64,000 bases of DNA from JALYTY01 sp964546935 (GTDB taxonomy: Bacteria; Vulcanimicrobiota; Vulcanimicrobiia; Vulcanimicrobiales; Vulcanimicrobiaceae), in contig CAZJLJ010000002.1 in assembly GCA_964546935.1 (NCBI GenBank), positions 1 to 64,000 on the forward strand. Reading direction: 5' to 3'. Position numbers and translations under genes: made by a program. Positions 41,201-49,581 of this stretch are shown in pieces (the stretch's first letter is position 1; the number at the start of each line of letters is the position of its first letter). The notes beneath the pieces are model-generated. The model did not search any database and was not told the DNA's origin. It worked only from the letters and a program-made list of their open reading frames with translations.

Positions 41201-41527
41201 CAGAACGGCCGGCAATTTGACCAGCACTTTGAGAATCGCAAACCCGGGGTCGTTCGCGCGAAAGAACTCCCAAATGTGGCCGACGATGGCCAGTATATAA
41301 AAGTAGCCCGGCGGATAATCTGCGAAGCCCGTCTGGCCGTAGAAGTTCTTCAGCCCGTGATCGACGAGCGAGATCGTCCATGCCTCGAAGGTCTGGACGT
41401 CGTTCTTGAAACCTTCGTCGCTCAGGAAGAGCACGCGCAGCAACAGGCCCAAAACGAGCAAGCCGGGCATCGCCCAAGGGAGCAGACGCTCCGAGACGGA
41501 CGTTTGGACGTTCGCCCTAGCGTTCAC
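38213..41527 (-). CDS. Large GT-C glycosyltransferase: two modules fused, the second PMT-like
   Basis: A 1104-residue polytopic membrane protein that reads as two GT-C transferases in series. The N-terminal module (about 1-430) begins LLVLGLLLRVLFL with FADYPPGYFYILAI, typical of lipid-linked-sugar-dependent transferases. The C-terminal module (about 465-1104) resembles protein O-mannosyltransferase, with the catalytic Asp505-Glu506 in FDEIYFARAAEEYL and ENTHPPFSKLL. A soluble beta-rich loop (about 730-800) interrupts the second module. It uses a polyprenyl-phosphate sugar and probably glycosylates exported proteins or envelope polymers; the polyprenyl synthase gene next to it would make the carrier. 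It follows that gene by 31 nt and precedes yebC by 13 nt. Confidence 0.88.
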   Translation of the reverse strand: MNARANVQTSVSERLLPWAMPGLLVLGLLLRVLFLSDEGFKNDVQTFEAWTISLVDHGLKNFYGQTGFADYPPGYFYILAIVGHIWEFFRANDPGFAILKVLVKLPAVLADLGAGWLIYAIGCRFARPAVAFGAAALYVLNPATIFISAKWGQVDSIAGGLALLAAYLLLRSDDDEPNRFSWSIAGAWIAFAYSLSIKPQAAVLIPVFIAFAFVNPARRRARVTGTAVGIVAAIAFGIALAEPFHPTGNIVALLQWLLQRYAFGSSVYAVNSVNAFNLWAIRGHLWDSDSQLILGLPQYYWGIGLVVAALALVVWRYAQERTPSAFMESCAIALIAFFVLATRMHERYIFDGLLFSIACIPISRRYLWGSIALSIVLYANLVYSLQYLQVMTAQTPGIDPRNLWGGLTQFYSAISVATFFALGYMYLGATLPEEVEPQTSAQRKPVQEAPPRRAWWTIAHNWFDPREGLARMRAPLDYVVMSVLGIVSFLLSFINYWYPADKIFDEIYFARAAEEYLQNMRIYENTHPPFSKLLVTLSVMLFGGMPAGHGLGGWHGMNAVLGHLSNGDNSYGWRFLDVVFGALVVMLLYVFAKRVTGSTIFAAIAASLLMFDGMHFVQSRIATPEGFVVFFSLFAVYAFYRFWIASQVEVRRHVNAPAWAYAAGVIGSLVAAGIFVAILHAAWPPLDKATSIIIALYVALGLYLLVRYMLFVIWFADGKTESTFAEGSHALSDASGATFYAADGGGFETNATGKVVNVRRGRLSMNRGNELVYDDGKVAIHYAKDCSVRYQSPDGEALYANNEIRTGNETEQGNSATLWLILFTVALGLLVSAKWYGVMGFGVSFIVLIFVWLQRIFMEGRPTLWGNPRGFRLDGALATIVFVAATVYGLVWVPDLLRHSPDPNEIHNVNDVVYRQYTMFQYHDTLTATHPYSSKWWEWPLDYVPIAYFYQDHRANQQDPHACCVQEVTSLPNPFNMWFGLIAVPIVGYLAWRERRKAYALIVLTYLLQWLPWMRSPRITFAYHFYVDIPLICLCNAIVLQRVYQWAKERGEQSRLLGIAAVATTVLLIGVTFVYFYPVLSAMPLSWDAWHQRMWIDKWVVGPG

Positions 41528-41558
41528 GCGCGTGTAGTCCTCCGGTTTTGAAACGGTA

Positions 41559-42467
41559 TTACGCGACGGGCTCCGCGAGCGTTCCCATTAGGAACTCGCG
41601 CAATTCCGAATCCGGGTGAGCCTCGACGACCGCCATAGGTTCTGCAGCGGCACTGCGCGCCGCCTCTCTTGCGCCAAGCTCGTGCAGGGCGTTGACCACG
41701 GTGTCGACCTGTTCGGGTGAAAGCTCCCGCCCGCCGCCGTACGCCGCGGCGATGGCGTCCCGGGCGGCCGACGGCGCCTGCGCCAGCGCCCAGACCACGG
41801 GATAGGTCCACTTGCGGCGGGCGATGTCGTTCGCGACCACTTTGCCGGTGGCGTCGCTCGAAGCCCAGATGCCTAGGATATCGTCGCGGATCTGAAACGC
41901 AATGCCGTAAGCATGGCCGAGCTTTCCATAGCGAGCTACGATGGACGGATCGGCCTGCGCGCTCTGCGCGCCGAGAAAACATGACGCCTCGAAAAGCGCC
42001 GCCGTCTTGCACGCGATCATATGGTAGTAATCGTTGAGCGCAACGTGCGTGGCCGACTCGAACTGCAAGTCGAGCGATTGACCGTCGCACATAATGCGAT
42101 GCGCTTCATGCAACATCTCCACCATGCGGGCCACCCGCTCGACCGGTAAGCGTTCGGAGCTACGTAGCAGCGTCAAAAAACTGACTGCGCACATTGCATC
42201 GCCGGCATTGATCGCGCGCGGAATTCCATACACGTTCCAAAGCGTACGCTTTCCGTGACGCAATTCGTCGCGGTCTTCGATATCGTCGTGGACGAGCGAA
42301 TAGTTGTGCAGGATCTCGACCGCAGCCGCAGCGTCCAATGCGTCTTCCAGCGGAGCGCCGAGCGCGAGCGCCGTTCGCATGACGATCTGCGGCCGCAGGC
42401 GTTTGCCGCGCCGCGCGGGCCCGTACGGACCGTATCCGAAGTGGTAGAAAAGCATATCGGAGATCAC
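41559..42467 (-). CDS. Polyprenyl diphosphate synthase
   Basis: A 302-residue trans-prenyltransferase. The first Asp-rich motif is HDDIEDRDELRHGKRT and the second is QIRDDILGIW, where the last Asp of DDxxD is replaced by Gly. GTG 42467 is preceded by GGGGA; in-frame sequence upstream also resembles a first helix but has no start codon. Product chain length cannot be read. It condenses IPP and DMAPP derived from IspH upstream. The isoprenoid chain could serve quinones or the glycosyl carrier lipid for the following glycosyltransferase. Confidence 0.92.
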   Translation of the reverse strand: MISDMLFYHFGYGPYGPARRGKRLRPQIVMRTALALGAPLEDALDAAAAVEILHNYSLVHDDIEDRDELRHGKRTLWNVYGIPRAINAGDAMCAVSFLTLLRSSERLPVERVARMVEMLHEAHRIMCDGQSLDLQFESATHVALNDYYHMIACKTAALFEASCFLGAQSAQADPSIVARYGKLGHAYGIAFQIRDDILGIWASSDATGKVVANDIARRKWTYPVVWALAQAPSAARDAIAAAYGGGRELSPEQVDTVVNALHELGAREAARSAAAEPMAVVEAHPDSELREFLMGTLAEPVA

Positions 42468-42519
42468 CTTCGATCCCCGATAAGCCGCTATTCGTTCTTC
42501 GAGATGGGTTTCGAAACGC

Positions 42520-43362
42520 TCAAGCGGTTTGACGACTTAGCTCCTCCATGCGTTTTTCAACTTCATCGACGAGCCAACCGGGCGTGGACGCGCCGGACAT
42601 AAGGCCGGCAACTCTCACGCCTTCGAACCACTCAGGACGCAGTTCGCCGGGCCCCTCGATATGAAATGAACGCGCTCCATGAATCTCGGCGAGTTCGGCA
42701 AGATGCTTCGTATTCGCAGACGTTTTGCCGCCCACGACGACCATCACTTCAACTTCTTCGGCAAGGCGCAAGGCCTCGCTCTGGCGATTGTTGGTGTCGG
42801 TACAAATCGTGTTGACGGCGCGGACTTCGTAATATTTAGCGGTAAGCGCCTTCACGATGTCGGTGAAACGCTCGCGCGAGTACGTCGATTGAACGACGAC
42901 GCCGATACGGCTTCCGCGGGGAAGTTTTTCTACGTCTTCTACCGTCTCGATGCACCACGCGTTAGGAACGTGGCTGAGCGTACCTTTGACTTCGGGATGG
43001 TTAGGATCGCCGACGACGATGATTTTGTAGCCGTCTTCTTTCAGCTTCTCCGCTTGAACGTGGATCTTCGTAACCATCGGACAGGTCGCGTCGATCACTT
43101 CGAGACCCTTGGTCTTCGCTTTTTCGAAAACTTCGACGGGTAAACCGTGCGCGCGCACGAACAGAGCGCCGCTATCGACTTCGTCTACCGAAGCGGCGTT
43201 TTTTAATCCCCGTTCTTCAAGGGATGCAACCATCTGCGGATTGTGCACGACATGTCCGAGCGTCGTCACGTCGCCGCGCTTTTCGATTGCTTCTTCGGCC
43301 TTCTTCACCGTGATGGCGACGCCGAAGCAGAATCCTTGAGTTTTGGCTTTACGAATTTCCAC
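42520..43362 (-). CDS. ispH: 4-hydroxy-3-methylbut-2-enyl diphosphate reductase
   Basis: A 280-residue [4Fe-4S] enzyme making IPP and DMAPP, the last step of the MEP pathway. The three cluster Cys are Cys12 (GFCFGV), Cys94 (DATCPMVTK) and Cys187 (TICTDTNNRQ). GHVVHNPQMV holds the substrate His. It overlaps plsC by 14 bases. The cmk-plsC-ispH order is found in many Clostridia, often followed by rpsA, which is absent here. Confidence 0.98.
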   Translation of the reverse strand: MEIRKAKTQGFCFGVAITVKKAEEAIEKRGDVTTLGHVVHNPQMVASLEERGLKNAASVDEVDSGALFVRAHGLPVEVFEKAKTKGLEVIDATCPMVTKIHVQAEKLKEDGYKIIVVGDPNHPEVKGTLSHVPNAWCIETVEDVEKLPRGSRIGVVVQSTYSRERFTDIVKALTAKYYEVRAVNTICTDTNNRQSEALRLAEEVEVMVVVGGKTSANTKHLAELAEIHGARSFHIEGPGELRPEWFEGVRVAGLMSGASTPGWLVDEVEKRMEELSRQTA

Positions 43363-43948
43363 CGATGCCTTTTTCCAGTGAGCGGATAGCGCTCATAACG
43401 TCATCTGTAAACTTCGCCAGGTCCTCGCGAGTTGCTTTTCGGTCTGAGGGGAGAGCAATCGGCTTTCCAAATGCGACTTTGATCTTACCGAGCTTCTTCG
43501 CGTTCACCGACCCGACGATCGCGGCCGGAACGACGGGTGCCTTTCCAAGCGAGGCCAAAAGCGCAACGCCCTGGCGAGCTTCCTTGCTCCCGTCCGGGTT
43601 GCGGCCACCCTCGGGGAAGATTCCGATGCAGCCGCCTTCGCGCAACACCTCGACGGATCGCCTGATCGCCGCGGCCGCGCTGCCTTCTCGATCGACGGGA
43701 TACGCGCCGACCGCACGGATTGCCGCTCCGAGCACCGGGATTTCGAAGAGCTCCTTCTTCGCCATATAGCTGATGTCGCGTGGCGCGAACGATCCCATGA
43801 CGGGCGGGTCCAGAAACGACACATGGTTGCAGGCGATAATCAGGGGCCCGGATCGCGGAACGTTTTCCACGCCTGTCGCGTTGGCGCGAAAGAACACTCG
43901 CGCGATCACGTTGATGGTGTTTTTGGCGAAAGTGTAGACCGGATTCAT
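43349..43948 (-). CDS. plsC: 1-acyl-sn-glycerol-3-phosphate acyltransferase
   Basis: A 199-residue PlsC-type acyltransferase. The catalytic motif NHVSFLDPP (N41-H42...D47) and the substrate motif FPEGGRNPDG are clear. An N-terminal amphipathic/hydrophobic segment would attach it to the inner membrane. It converts lysophosphatidic acid to phosphatidic acid, completing the pathway begun by PlsX at 30 kb. The start overlaps the cmk stop by 4 bases. Confidence 0.95.
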   Translation of the reverse strand: MNPVYTFAKNTINVIARVFFRANATGVENVPRSGPLIIACNHVSFLDPPVMGSFAPRDISYMAKKELFEIPVLGAAIRAVGAYPVDREGSAAAAIRRSVEVLREGGCIGIFPEGGRNPDGSKEARQGVALLASLGKAPVVPAAIVGSVNAKKLGKIKVAFGKPIALPSDRKATREDLAKFTDDVMSAIRSLEKGIGGNS

Positions 43949-44637
43949 GCGACTTGCACGCGCTGCGCGATGGTAATGATTTCGTCGACGACTTGGTCTG
44001 CGGTGAGCACGCTCGAATCAACGACGTGCGCGTCCGGGGCCGGAACGAGCGGAGAGAAGGCACGTTCCCGGTCGAGCCGGTCGCGCTCTTCGATCTCTTC
44101 GGCAAGACGATGCGCGCTCACGTCCACGCCGGCCGCCAAAAGTTGTGCGCGCCGCCGTTCGACCCGCGCTTGAACGGAAGCGGTGAGAAAAATCTTCACT
44201 TGAGCGAACGGTAACACGACCGTCCCAATGTCTCTACCGCACATGACGACGGGGCAGTCTTCCGCAATCCGGCGCTGGCTAGAAACCATCGCTTCGCGCA
44301 CGCGCGGATGCGCTGCAATCGTGGAGACGATCGCGGTTACTTGATTCGACTGCAGCGTCGCTTCATCGAGCTCCAGCGCTCCTGCAAAAATGCGGAATCC
44401 AAGGGGAGCATTGCTATCGAGCGTGATGCGAACGTCGTAGCTCTCCCAAAGGCGCACGAGCGCACCTTCGTTGTCTGCATCCGTGCGCGTTTGCAGCGCG
44501 AGGAACGCCAGCGTGCGATACATCGCCCCGGTGTCGAGATAAACGATTCCGAGACGGCGTGCAAGCCGGTACGCGACGGTGGTTTTTCCCGATGCGGCCG
44601 GTCCGTCGATCGCGATCTGCAGGTGCGATGGCGTCAT
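43945..44637 (-). CDS. cmk: (d)CMP kinase
   Basis: A 230-residue cytidylate kinase from ATG 44637 (a TTG seven codons upstream is an alternative). The P-loop is GPAASGKTT, followed by YLDTGAMYRTLAFL, the usual CMP-binding segment, and CGRDIGTVV and AQVKIFLTAS. It phosphorylates CMP and dCMP. It heads the long minus-strand series cmk-plsC-ispH-prenyl synthase-glycosyltransferase-yebC-PASTA-rpe-thiL-kinase and is divergent from radA. Confidence 0.96.
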   Translation of the reverse strand: MTPSHLQIAIDGPAASGKTTVAYRLARRLGIVYLDTGAMYRTLAFLALQTRTDADNEGALVRLWESYDVRITLDSNAPLGFRIFAGALELDEATLQSNQVTAIVSTIAAHPRVREAMVSSQRRIAEDCPVVMCGRDIGTVVLPFAQVKIFLTASVQARVERRRAQLLAAGVDVSAHRLAEEIEERDRLDRERAFSPLVPAPDAHVVDSSVLTADQVVDEIITIAQRVQVA

Positions 44638-44699
44638 GTCCGTGCCGCGCTTTCGCAATCAACACAGGCATGCACCTGCAGGGTCGCCAAAGGGTGCGC

Positions 44700-46031
44700 G
44701 TGGCAAAAGCACGCTCCGTCTTCTTCTGTAATGCGTGCGGTTTCGAGTCTGCCCGCTGGCTCGGCCGCTGCCCGCAGTGCGAGTCGTGGAACTCGTTCGA
44801 CGAGCGTCCCTTCGCCGTGGCCGCTAAAGGCGCAAAGACGGCTCCGCGGCGCAACTCAACGGCGCCGGCTCCGATTCCGCTTCGCGACATCGACGGCGGC
44901 AAAATCGCTCGAGTGCGCAGCGGCATGGCGGAATTCGATTCGGTCCTCGGCGGCGGCATCGTTCCAGGGAGCCTCACCCTCGTGGGCGGTCCTCCGGGAG
45001 CGGGCAAGTCGACTTTGCTTCTACAAATTGCGGCACAGCTCGCAGCGATTGGACCGACCGTTTATGTGTGCGGTGAAGAATCCGCCGCACAGGTGAAGCT
45101 GCGCGCTCAGCGACTGGCACTCGCAAACGGCGAGAACGACGACCTCCTGATCTTTCCCGAAACAAACCTTCGCGCGGTGCTCGACGAGCTCGAACGGATG
45201 GCGCCGCTTGCGCTCATCGTAGATTCGATTCAAACGGTGTGGCTGCCGGAAGCGGAAACATACGCGGGCAGCGTGACACAGGTACGCGATTGCACTCAGG
45301 CGCTTATGGAGTACGCGAAGCGCACCGGCTGCGCGACGTTCATCGTTGGCCACGTCACTAAAGACGGCGCGATCGCGGGACCGCGGCTGCTCGAGCATCT
45401 AGTCGACACGGTCTTGTATTTCGAAGGCGAATCGAACGGTGAATACCGCATCTTACGTGCGTACAAAAACCGCTTTGGATCCATCGACGAGATTTGCGTG
45501 TTTGCAATGCACGACACGGGGCTGCGAGAAGTTGCGAATCCATCGGAGCTTTTTCTTGCGGGCCGCGATGCGCGCCCCAGCGGCTCGTGCGTCGTCGCAT
45601 CGATCGTCGGATCGCGCCCCGTTCTTATTGAAGTGCAAGCGCTTGTCGGCGAAAGCAGTTATGGAACGCCGCGGCGTCTTGCGAACAATTTAGACCAAGC
45701 CCGGCTCGCAATGATTCTCGCCGTGCTCGAACGCCGCGTCGGATTGCATTTGGGGACACATGACGTTTATGCATCGGTCGCCGGCGGCTTGCGCGTGAAC
45801 GAACCGGCAGCGGATCTCGGCATAGCGCTTGCAATCGCATCGTCATTTCGCAACGCGCCGCTGCCCGCGCACAGCGTTGCTTTCGGCGAACTAGGGCTTT
45901 CCGGAGAACTGCGCGGAGTCAATGCAGCGCAGCGGCGTGAAGCCGAGGCAAACAAACTCGGCTACAAAACGGTTTTCTCGCCGGACGGTTACCGCGACAT
46001 CGCCTCGGCAATTCGCGAGGCGCTTGGCTAA
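44700..46031 (+). CDS. radA: DNA repair protein RadA/Sms
   Basis: A 443-residue RecA-like helicase that promotes branch migration in recombination. GTG 44700 is chosen since AAAGGG lies 5 nt upstream (44689-44694) and the protein then begins MAKARSVFFCNACG. The N-terminal zinc finger CNACGFESARWLGRCPQC is followed by Walker A GGPPGAGKS (Lys103), the RadA-specific KNRFG motif and a C-terminal Lon-like domain (GTHDVYASVAGGLRVNEPAADL). In Firmicutes radA lies upstream of disA-yacL; here it has been separated and disA is not seen. Confidence 0.97.
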   Translation: MAKARSVFFCNACGFESARWLGRCPQCESWNSFDERPFAVAAKGAKTAPRRNSTAPAPIPLRDIDGGKIARVRSGMAEFDSVLGGGIVPGSLTLVGGPPGAGKSTLLLQIAAQLAAIGPTVYVCGEESAAQVKLRAQRLALANGENDDLLIFPETNLRAVLDELERMAPLALIVDSIQTVWLPEAETYAGSVTQVRDCTQALMEYAKRTGCATFIVGHVTKDGAIAGPRLLEHLVDTVLYFEGESNGEYRILRAYKNRFGSIDEICVFAMHDTGLREVANPSELFLAGRDARPSGSCVVASIVGSRPVLIEVQALVGESSYGTPRRLANNLDQARLAMILAVLERRVGLHLGTHDVYASVAGGLRVNEPAADLGIALAIASSFRNAPLPAHSVAFGELGLSGELRGVNAAQRREAEANKLGYKTVFSPDGYRDIASAIREALG

Positions 46032-46036
46032 GAACG

Positions 46037-46894
46037 ATGGCGGTCTTCGAGATCGTTCCGAATCTTTCCGAAGGGCGTAACAGCGCCACGATCGACGCTG
46101 CCGTGAAAGCGGTTGAAAAAACGGGCGCACACGTTCTTCACCGCACGAGCGACTCGATTCACAATCGTAGCGTTCTAACTATTGCAGGCAATGCGCGCCA
46201 AGTCGTCGATGCTGCCGTCGCCCTGGCCGGCGTTGCGGTGAAACACATCGACCTTCGTATGCATACCGGCGTTCACCCGCGGATTGGTGCGCTCGACGTC
46301 TTACCGTTCGTACCGTTAAACAATGCAACCATGGAAGAGACCGTCGCGCTTGCGCATGAAGCCGGTGCGTTAATCTGGCAAAACTTCGGAGTCCCTTCGT
46401 TTTATTACGGCGCGGCCGCGCGCCGTCCCGAACGAGCGCTCCTTGCCGCAGTCCGTGCGGGGCAATTCGAGGGGCTCGACGCGCGCTTCACCGACCCGGA
46501 GTGGGCGCCCGATGCCGGAAATATCGCCAAGCACGAGCGGGCCGGCGCCATCGCCATCGGTGCGCGCGAAATATTGATTGCTTTTAACGTCGAGCTGGCC
46601 ACCGGAGATCTTCGAATCGCGCGGGAAATTGCGCGTTCTCTGCGCGAAAGCGGTGGAGGACCGCGAACGCTGCGCGCCTTGGGCCTCCGCTTAAGCGACC
46701 ATCTCGTTCAGGTCTCGCTCAATGTCACGAGCTACAATGCAACCCCGCTCTATCGCATTGTGGAGCTTATCCGGCGCCTTGCGGCCAAGCACGGCGTCGC
46801 GATTGCAAAGAGCGAACTCATTGGTTGCCTTCCGCGTGCCGCTGTAGAATCCGCGACGCGCTTTTATCTTGGAGATTCCGGGGAGCTTTCGTGA
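46037..46894 (+). CDS. Glutamate formimidoyltransferase (FtcD N-terminal-type)
   Basis: A 285-residue protein corresponding to the formiminotransferase part of FtcD, without the cyclodeaminase domain. Characteristic segments are VPNLSEGRN, HRTSDSIHNRSVLTI, HIDLRMHTGVHPRIGALDVLPFVP and FYYGAAARRPER. It would transfer a formimino or formyl group between glutamate and tetrahydrofolate in histidine breakdown or one-carbon metabolism. No hut gene is near. It starts 5 nt after radA, and its stop overlaps the M16 protease start in GTGA. Confidence 0.9.
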   Translation: MAVFEIVPNLSEGRNSATIDAAVKAVEKTGAHVLHRTSDSIHNRSVLTIAGNARQVVDAAVALAGVAVKHIDLRMHTGVHPRIGALDVLPFVPLNNATMEETVALAHEAGALIWQNFGVPSFYYGAAARRPERALLAAVRAGQFEGLDARFTDPEWAPDAGNIAKHERAGAIAIGAREILIAFNVELATGDLRIAREIARSLRESGGGPRTLRALGLRLSDHLVQVSLNVTSYNATPLYRIVELIRRLAAKHGVAIAKSELIGCLPRAAVESATRFYLGDSGELS

Positions 46895-49581
46895 AACGTT
46901 TGATCGTACTGCTGAGCTGCATTTTCGCACTCGCCGCTGCTGCGCCGGGCGCGACGGACGTCGGCGGTCCCGGCGACCACGGAATCTTCACGACGCAACT
47001 TGGCAATGGACTAAAGGTCGTCGTGGTTGAAGATCATGCGGCACCGGTCGTGCAGACCGCGGTTTGGTATCACTTCGGTTCGCTCGACGAGACGCCCGGC
47101 AAAACGGGCCTTGCACACGCGCTGGAACATATGATGTTCCGCGGAAGCGAACATATTTCAGCCGGCGGCCTAGACGATATCGTTGCTCGCTTGGGCGCGC
47201 AGATGAATGCGGAAACGTCGTACGACGATACACATTTTTATTTCGTGATGCCGGCCGACAAAGTAAACGTCGGGCTTTCAATCGAGTCCGACCGCATGCA
47301 GCACCTGCTGCTCGAGCAGTCGCAGTGGCAGATCGAACGCGGTGCGGTTTTAAATGAACTCGCCGGCGATGAAGGTTCGCCGTTCTACAATTTATTGCAA
47401 CGCGTACGCGCCGCGGCGTATCCGAATGAGCCGAACGGCCGCACTCCGATCGGAAAACGCCCGGATATCGAAAAGGCAACATCGGCCGACATTGGGACGT
47501 ACTATCACGAATGGTACGCGCCCAACAACGCTACGCTTGTGGTGGCGGGCGACGTCGACCATGCGGCGATCTTCGCCTCGGCGCAGCGTTATTTCGGATC
47601 TATTGCTCCCAAGAAACTCCCGGCGCATCACGAGACGCATCCCACGCCGGCGACGCACGGAGCAGTGGTTGAGTCCAGTTTGCCGTTTCCGTTCGAAGTT
47701 CTCGATCTCGCGTACGCGATTCCGGGTGACACCGAAAAGGGAGAGCCGGCAATCAGCACTCTTGCGACGCTAATCCCGAATCAGCTCTCACCGTTCTATC
47801 AAGCACTCGTTCAAAGCAACGTCGCGCTCGCGATCGAAGCCGATTCGGATACGCAACTAAAGGGCGGGCTCTTAAACGTCTTTATCGTTCTGAATCCCGG
47901 ACACAGCAGCGCGGAGGCACAAACAATTTTCCAATCGACGCTGGATCATCTCTTGCAAAGCGGCTTCTCGGATGATCTCGTCAATGCGGCGAAACGCCTG
48001 ACCATCGCGGAACGCCTCTATTCGGCCGATTCGATCGGCGGCATCGGCGATCTCGCCGGGTACACCTACGGTATCGTCGGCGAAAAAGTAAACGACGAAG
48101 ACACGCGGCTCGCTGCGCTAACGTCCGACGAGCTGCTATCGACCACGAAGCGTTATCTCTCAACGCCGACCGTCGTCGGGCACCTGCGTTCGACAAGCTC
48201 GCAATCGCAGGGTTCATCGCAAAAGAGCGATGCTGCCGCCAGCGACGACTTCTCGAAGCGAGTTCCGAACGGACCGATTCTCGAGGCGGCAGACATCCGG
48301 CAAGCGATTCACGCACCGAGTAGCGAGCGCAGCAAGTTGAACCCGGTTCAATTTACGCTCTCCAACGGCATTCGCGTTATCGTCCAAGAGAAGCACGACC
48401 GGCCGACATTCGTTTTGCACGGAACGATCGATTCATCGCCGGCGTTCGCGCCGCTCGGCAAGGAAGGCATCGTGCGTCTTGCCTCGAGCGTTGCCGATTA
48501 CGGCAGCGCGAATTATCCGTTCGCACAGCGCCGCCGCGCAATCGACCAACTCGGTGCAGTGGTCAATAGCGGCCAGGATTTCAGCGCACGTGGACTCGCT
48601 CGCGACTTCCCGACGATTGTAAACATCCTCGCCGACGGCGAAGAACATCCTACGTTCGCCGATCCGTGGTTTGCGCTGGAACGCGATCAGCTTGCGAACA
48701 GCCTGCAGTCGGAAGACACCATCTCCGGCGTCATGGTCGAACGCGCATATCTCGGACTCCTCGCTTCCAACGACGACCCATCACTCCGTCACGCAACTTC
48801 AGGCACCGTGTCGACGATTACACGCGACGATTTGTTGTCGTTCGCAAAAACGTATTGGCGTCCCGACCTGACGACCATCGCAGTGGTCGGCGATGTTACG
48901 CCGGCACAAGTACGCAGTGCGCTAACGACGGCGTTCGCAGCGTGGAACGCCGATGGAACGAAGCCTAATCCGCACAACCTTCCGTTCCCGGCTGCGCATC
49001 GGGGACACGACTACGTCGGAACCGGCTCGTCGCAGGTTTATATCCGCTTGGGGCAGCCGGCCGTCTCGCGCACGAACCCCGATTACGATACATTCCTGGT
49101 GTTGAATCAAATCTTAGGGGCGAGCGGAAGCTTCGAATCCCGCCTTTGGCAAGAACTGCGCCAGAAAAGAGGTCTCGTTTACACCGTCGGAAGCAGCGTG
49201 ACGGCCGACGGAGACCGGGGAGATTTCCGGATCGAGATCAACGCGTCGCCCAGTCGTGTTGTTGAAGCGGTGCGCTTCGTTCGCTCGGAACTCGAACGCT
49301 TTCAAACTCAACCTGTCTCTTCCACCGAACTTGAAGAAGCAAAGCTGCGGCTCGTAAGCAACGCGCTGCTGGACGAAGCCTCGGCGGACGGGCAGGTTTC
49401 GCAGCTGCTCGACATTGCGACGAACGATCTGCCGGCCGACTACTACCGCAATTTGAACGAGCGGTTCGGCCGGATTACCGCTGCCGACGTGCAACGCGTC
49501 GCGAAAAAGTATCTCGACCCGAGCCAGCTCGTACAAATCTATGCCGGTCCCCCCGGACTTTGGGCACAACGTTCGATATGA
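46891..49581 (+). CDS. M16 family zinc metallopeptidase, two-module, exported
   Basis: An 896-residue peptidase from GTG 46891 (GTGA overlap with the previous stop). A signal peptide (about 1-20: KRLIVLLSCIFALAAAAPGA) targets it to the periplasm or outside. The N-terminal module has the inverted zinc motif His76-Ala-Leu-Glu79-His80 (HALEHMMFRG) and the downstream Glu region RGAVLNELAGDE. A linker near residues 440-480 leads to a second, inactive M16 module. This is the PqqL/pitrilysin-like or bacterial processing-peptidase arrangement. Its likely role is degradation of small exported peptides. The stop overlaps the aldehyde dehydrogenase start (ATGA). Confidence 0.93.
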   Translation: MKRLIVLLSCIFALAAAAPGATDVGGPGDHGIFTTQLGNGLKVVVVEDHAAPVVQTAVWYHFGSLDETPGKTGLAHALEHMMFRGSEHISAGGLDDIVARLGAQMNAETSYDDTHFYFVMPADKVNVGLSIESDRMQHLLLEQSQWQIERGAVLNELAGDEGSPFYNLLQRVRAAAYPNEPNGRTPIGKRPDIEKATSADIGTYYHEWYAPNNATLVVAGDVDHAAIFASAQRYFGSIAPKKLPAHHETHPTPATHGAVVESSLPFPFEVLDLAYAIPGDTEKGEPAISTLATLIPNQLSPFYQALVQSNVALAIEADSDTQLKGGLLNVFIVLNPGHSSAEAQTIFQSTLDHLLQSGFSDDLVNAAKRLTIAERLYSADSIGGIGDLAGYTYGIVGEKVNDEDTRLAALTSDELLSTTKRYLSTPTVVGHLRSTSSQSQGSSQKSDAAASDDFSKRVPNGPILEAADIRQAIHAPSSERSKLNPVQFTLSNGIRVIVQEKHDRPTFVLHGTIDSSPAFAPLGKEGIVRLASSVADYGSANYPFAQRRRAIDQLGAVVNSGQDFSARGLARDFPTIVNILADGEEHPTFADPWFALERDQLANSLQSEDTISGVMVERAYLGLLASNDDPSLRHATSGTVSTITRDDLLSFAKTYWRPDLTTIAVVGDVTPAQVRSALTTAFAAWNADGTKPNPHNLPFPAAHRGHDYVGTGSSQVYIRLGQPAVSRTNPDYDTFLVLNQILGASGSFESRLWQELRQKRGLVYTVGSSVTADGDRGDFRIEINASPSRVVEAVRFVRSELERFQTQPVSSTELEEAKLRLVSNALLDEASADGQVSQLLDIATNDLPADYYRNLNERFGRITAADVQRVAKKYLDPSQLVQIYAGPPGLWAQRSI

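Noticed and set aside
42468..42535. Extra first helix for the polyprenyl synthase (KPLERFETHLEERIAAY)
   Set aside because: The frame is open and the sequence looks helical, but no start codon is available before the ispH stop region; GTG 42467 has GGGGA upstream.
44559..44699. N-terminal extension of RadA
   Set aside because: The extra residues overlap the divergent cmk gene, and RadA normally begins just before the zinc finger, as it does from GTG 44700.
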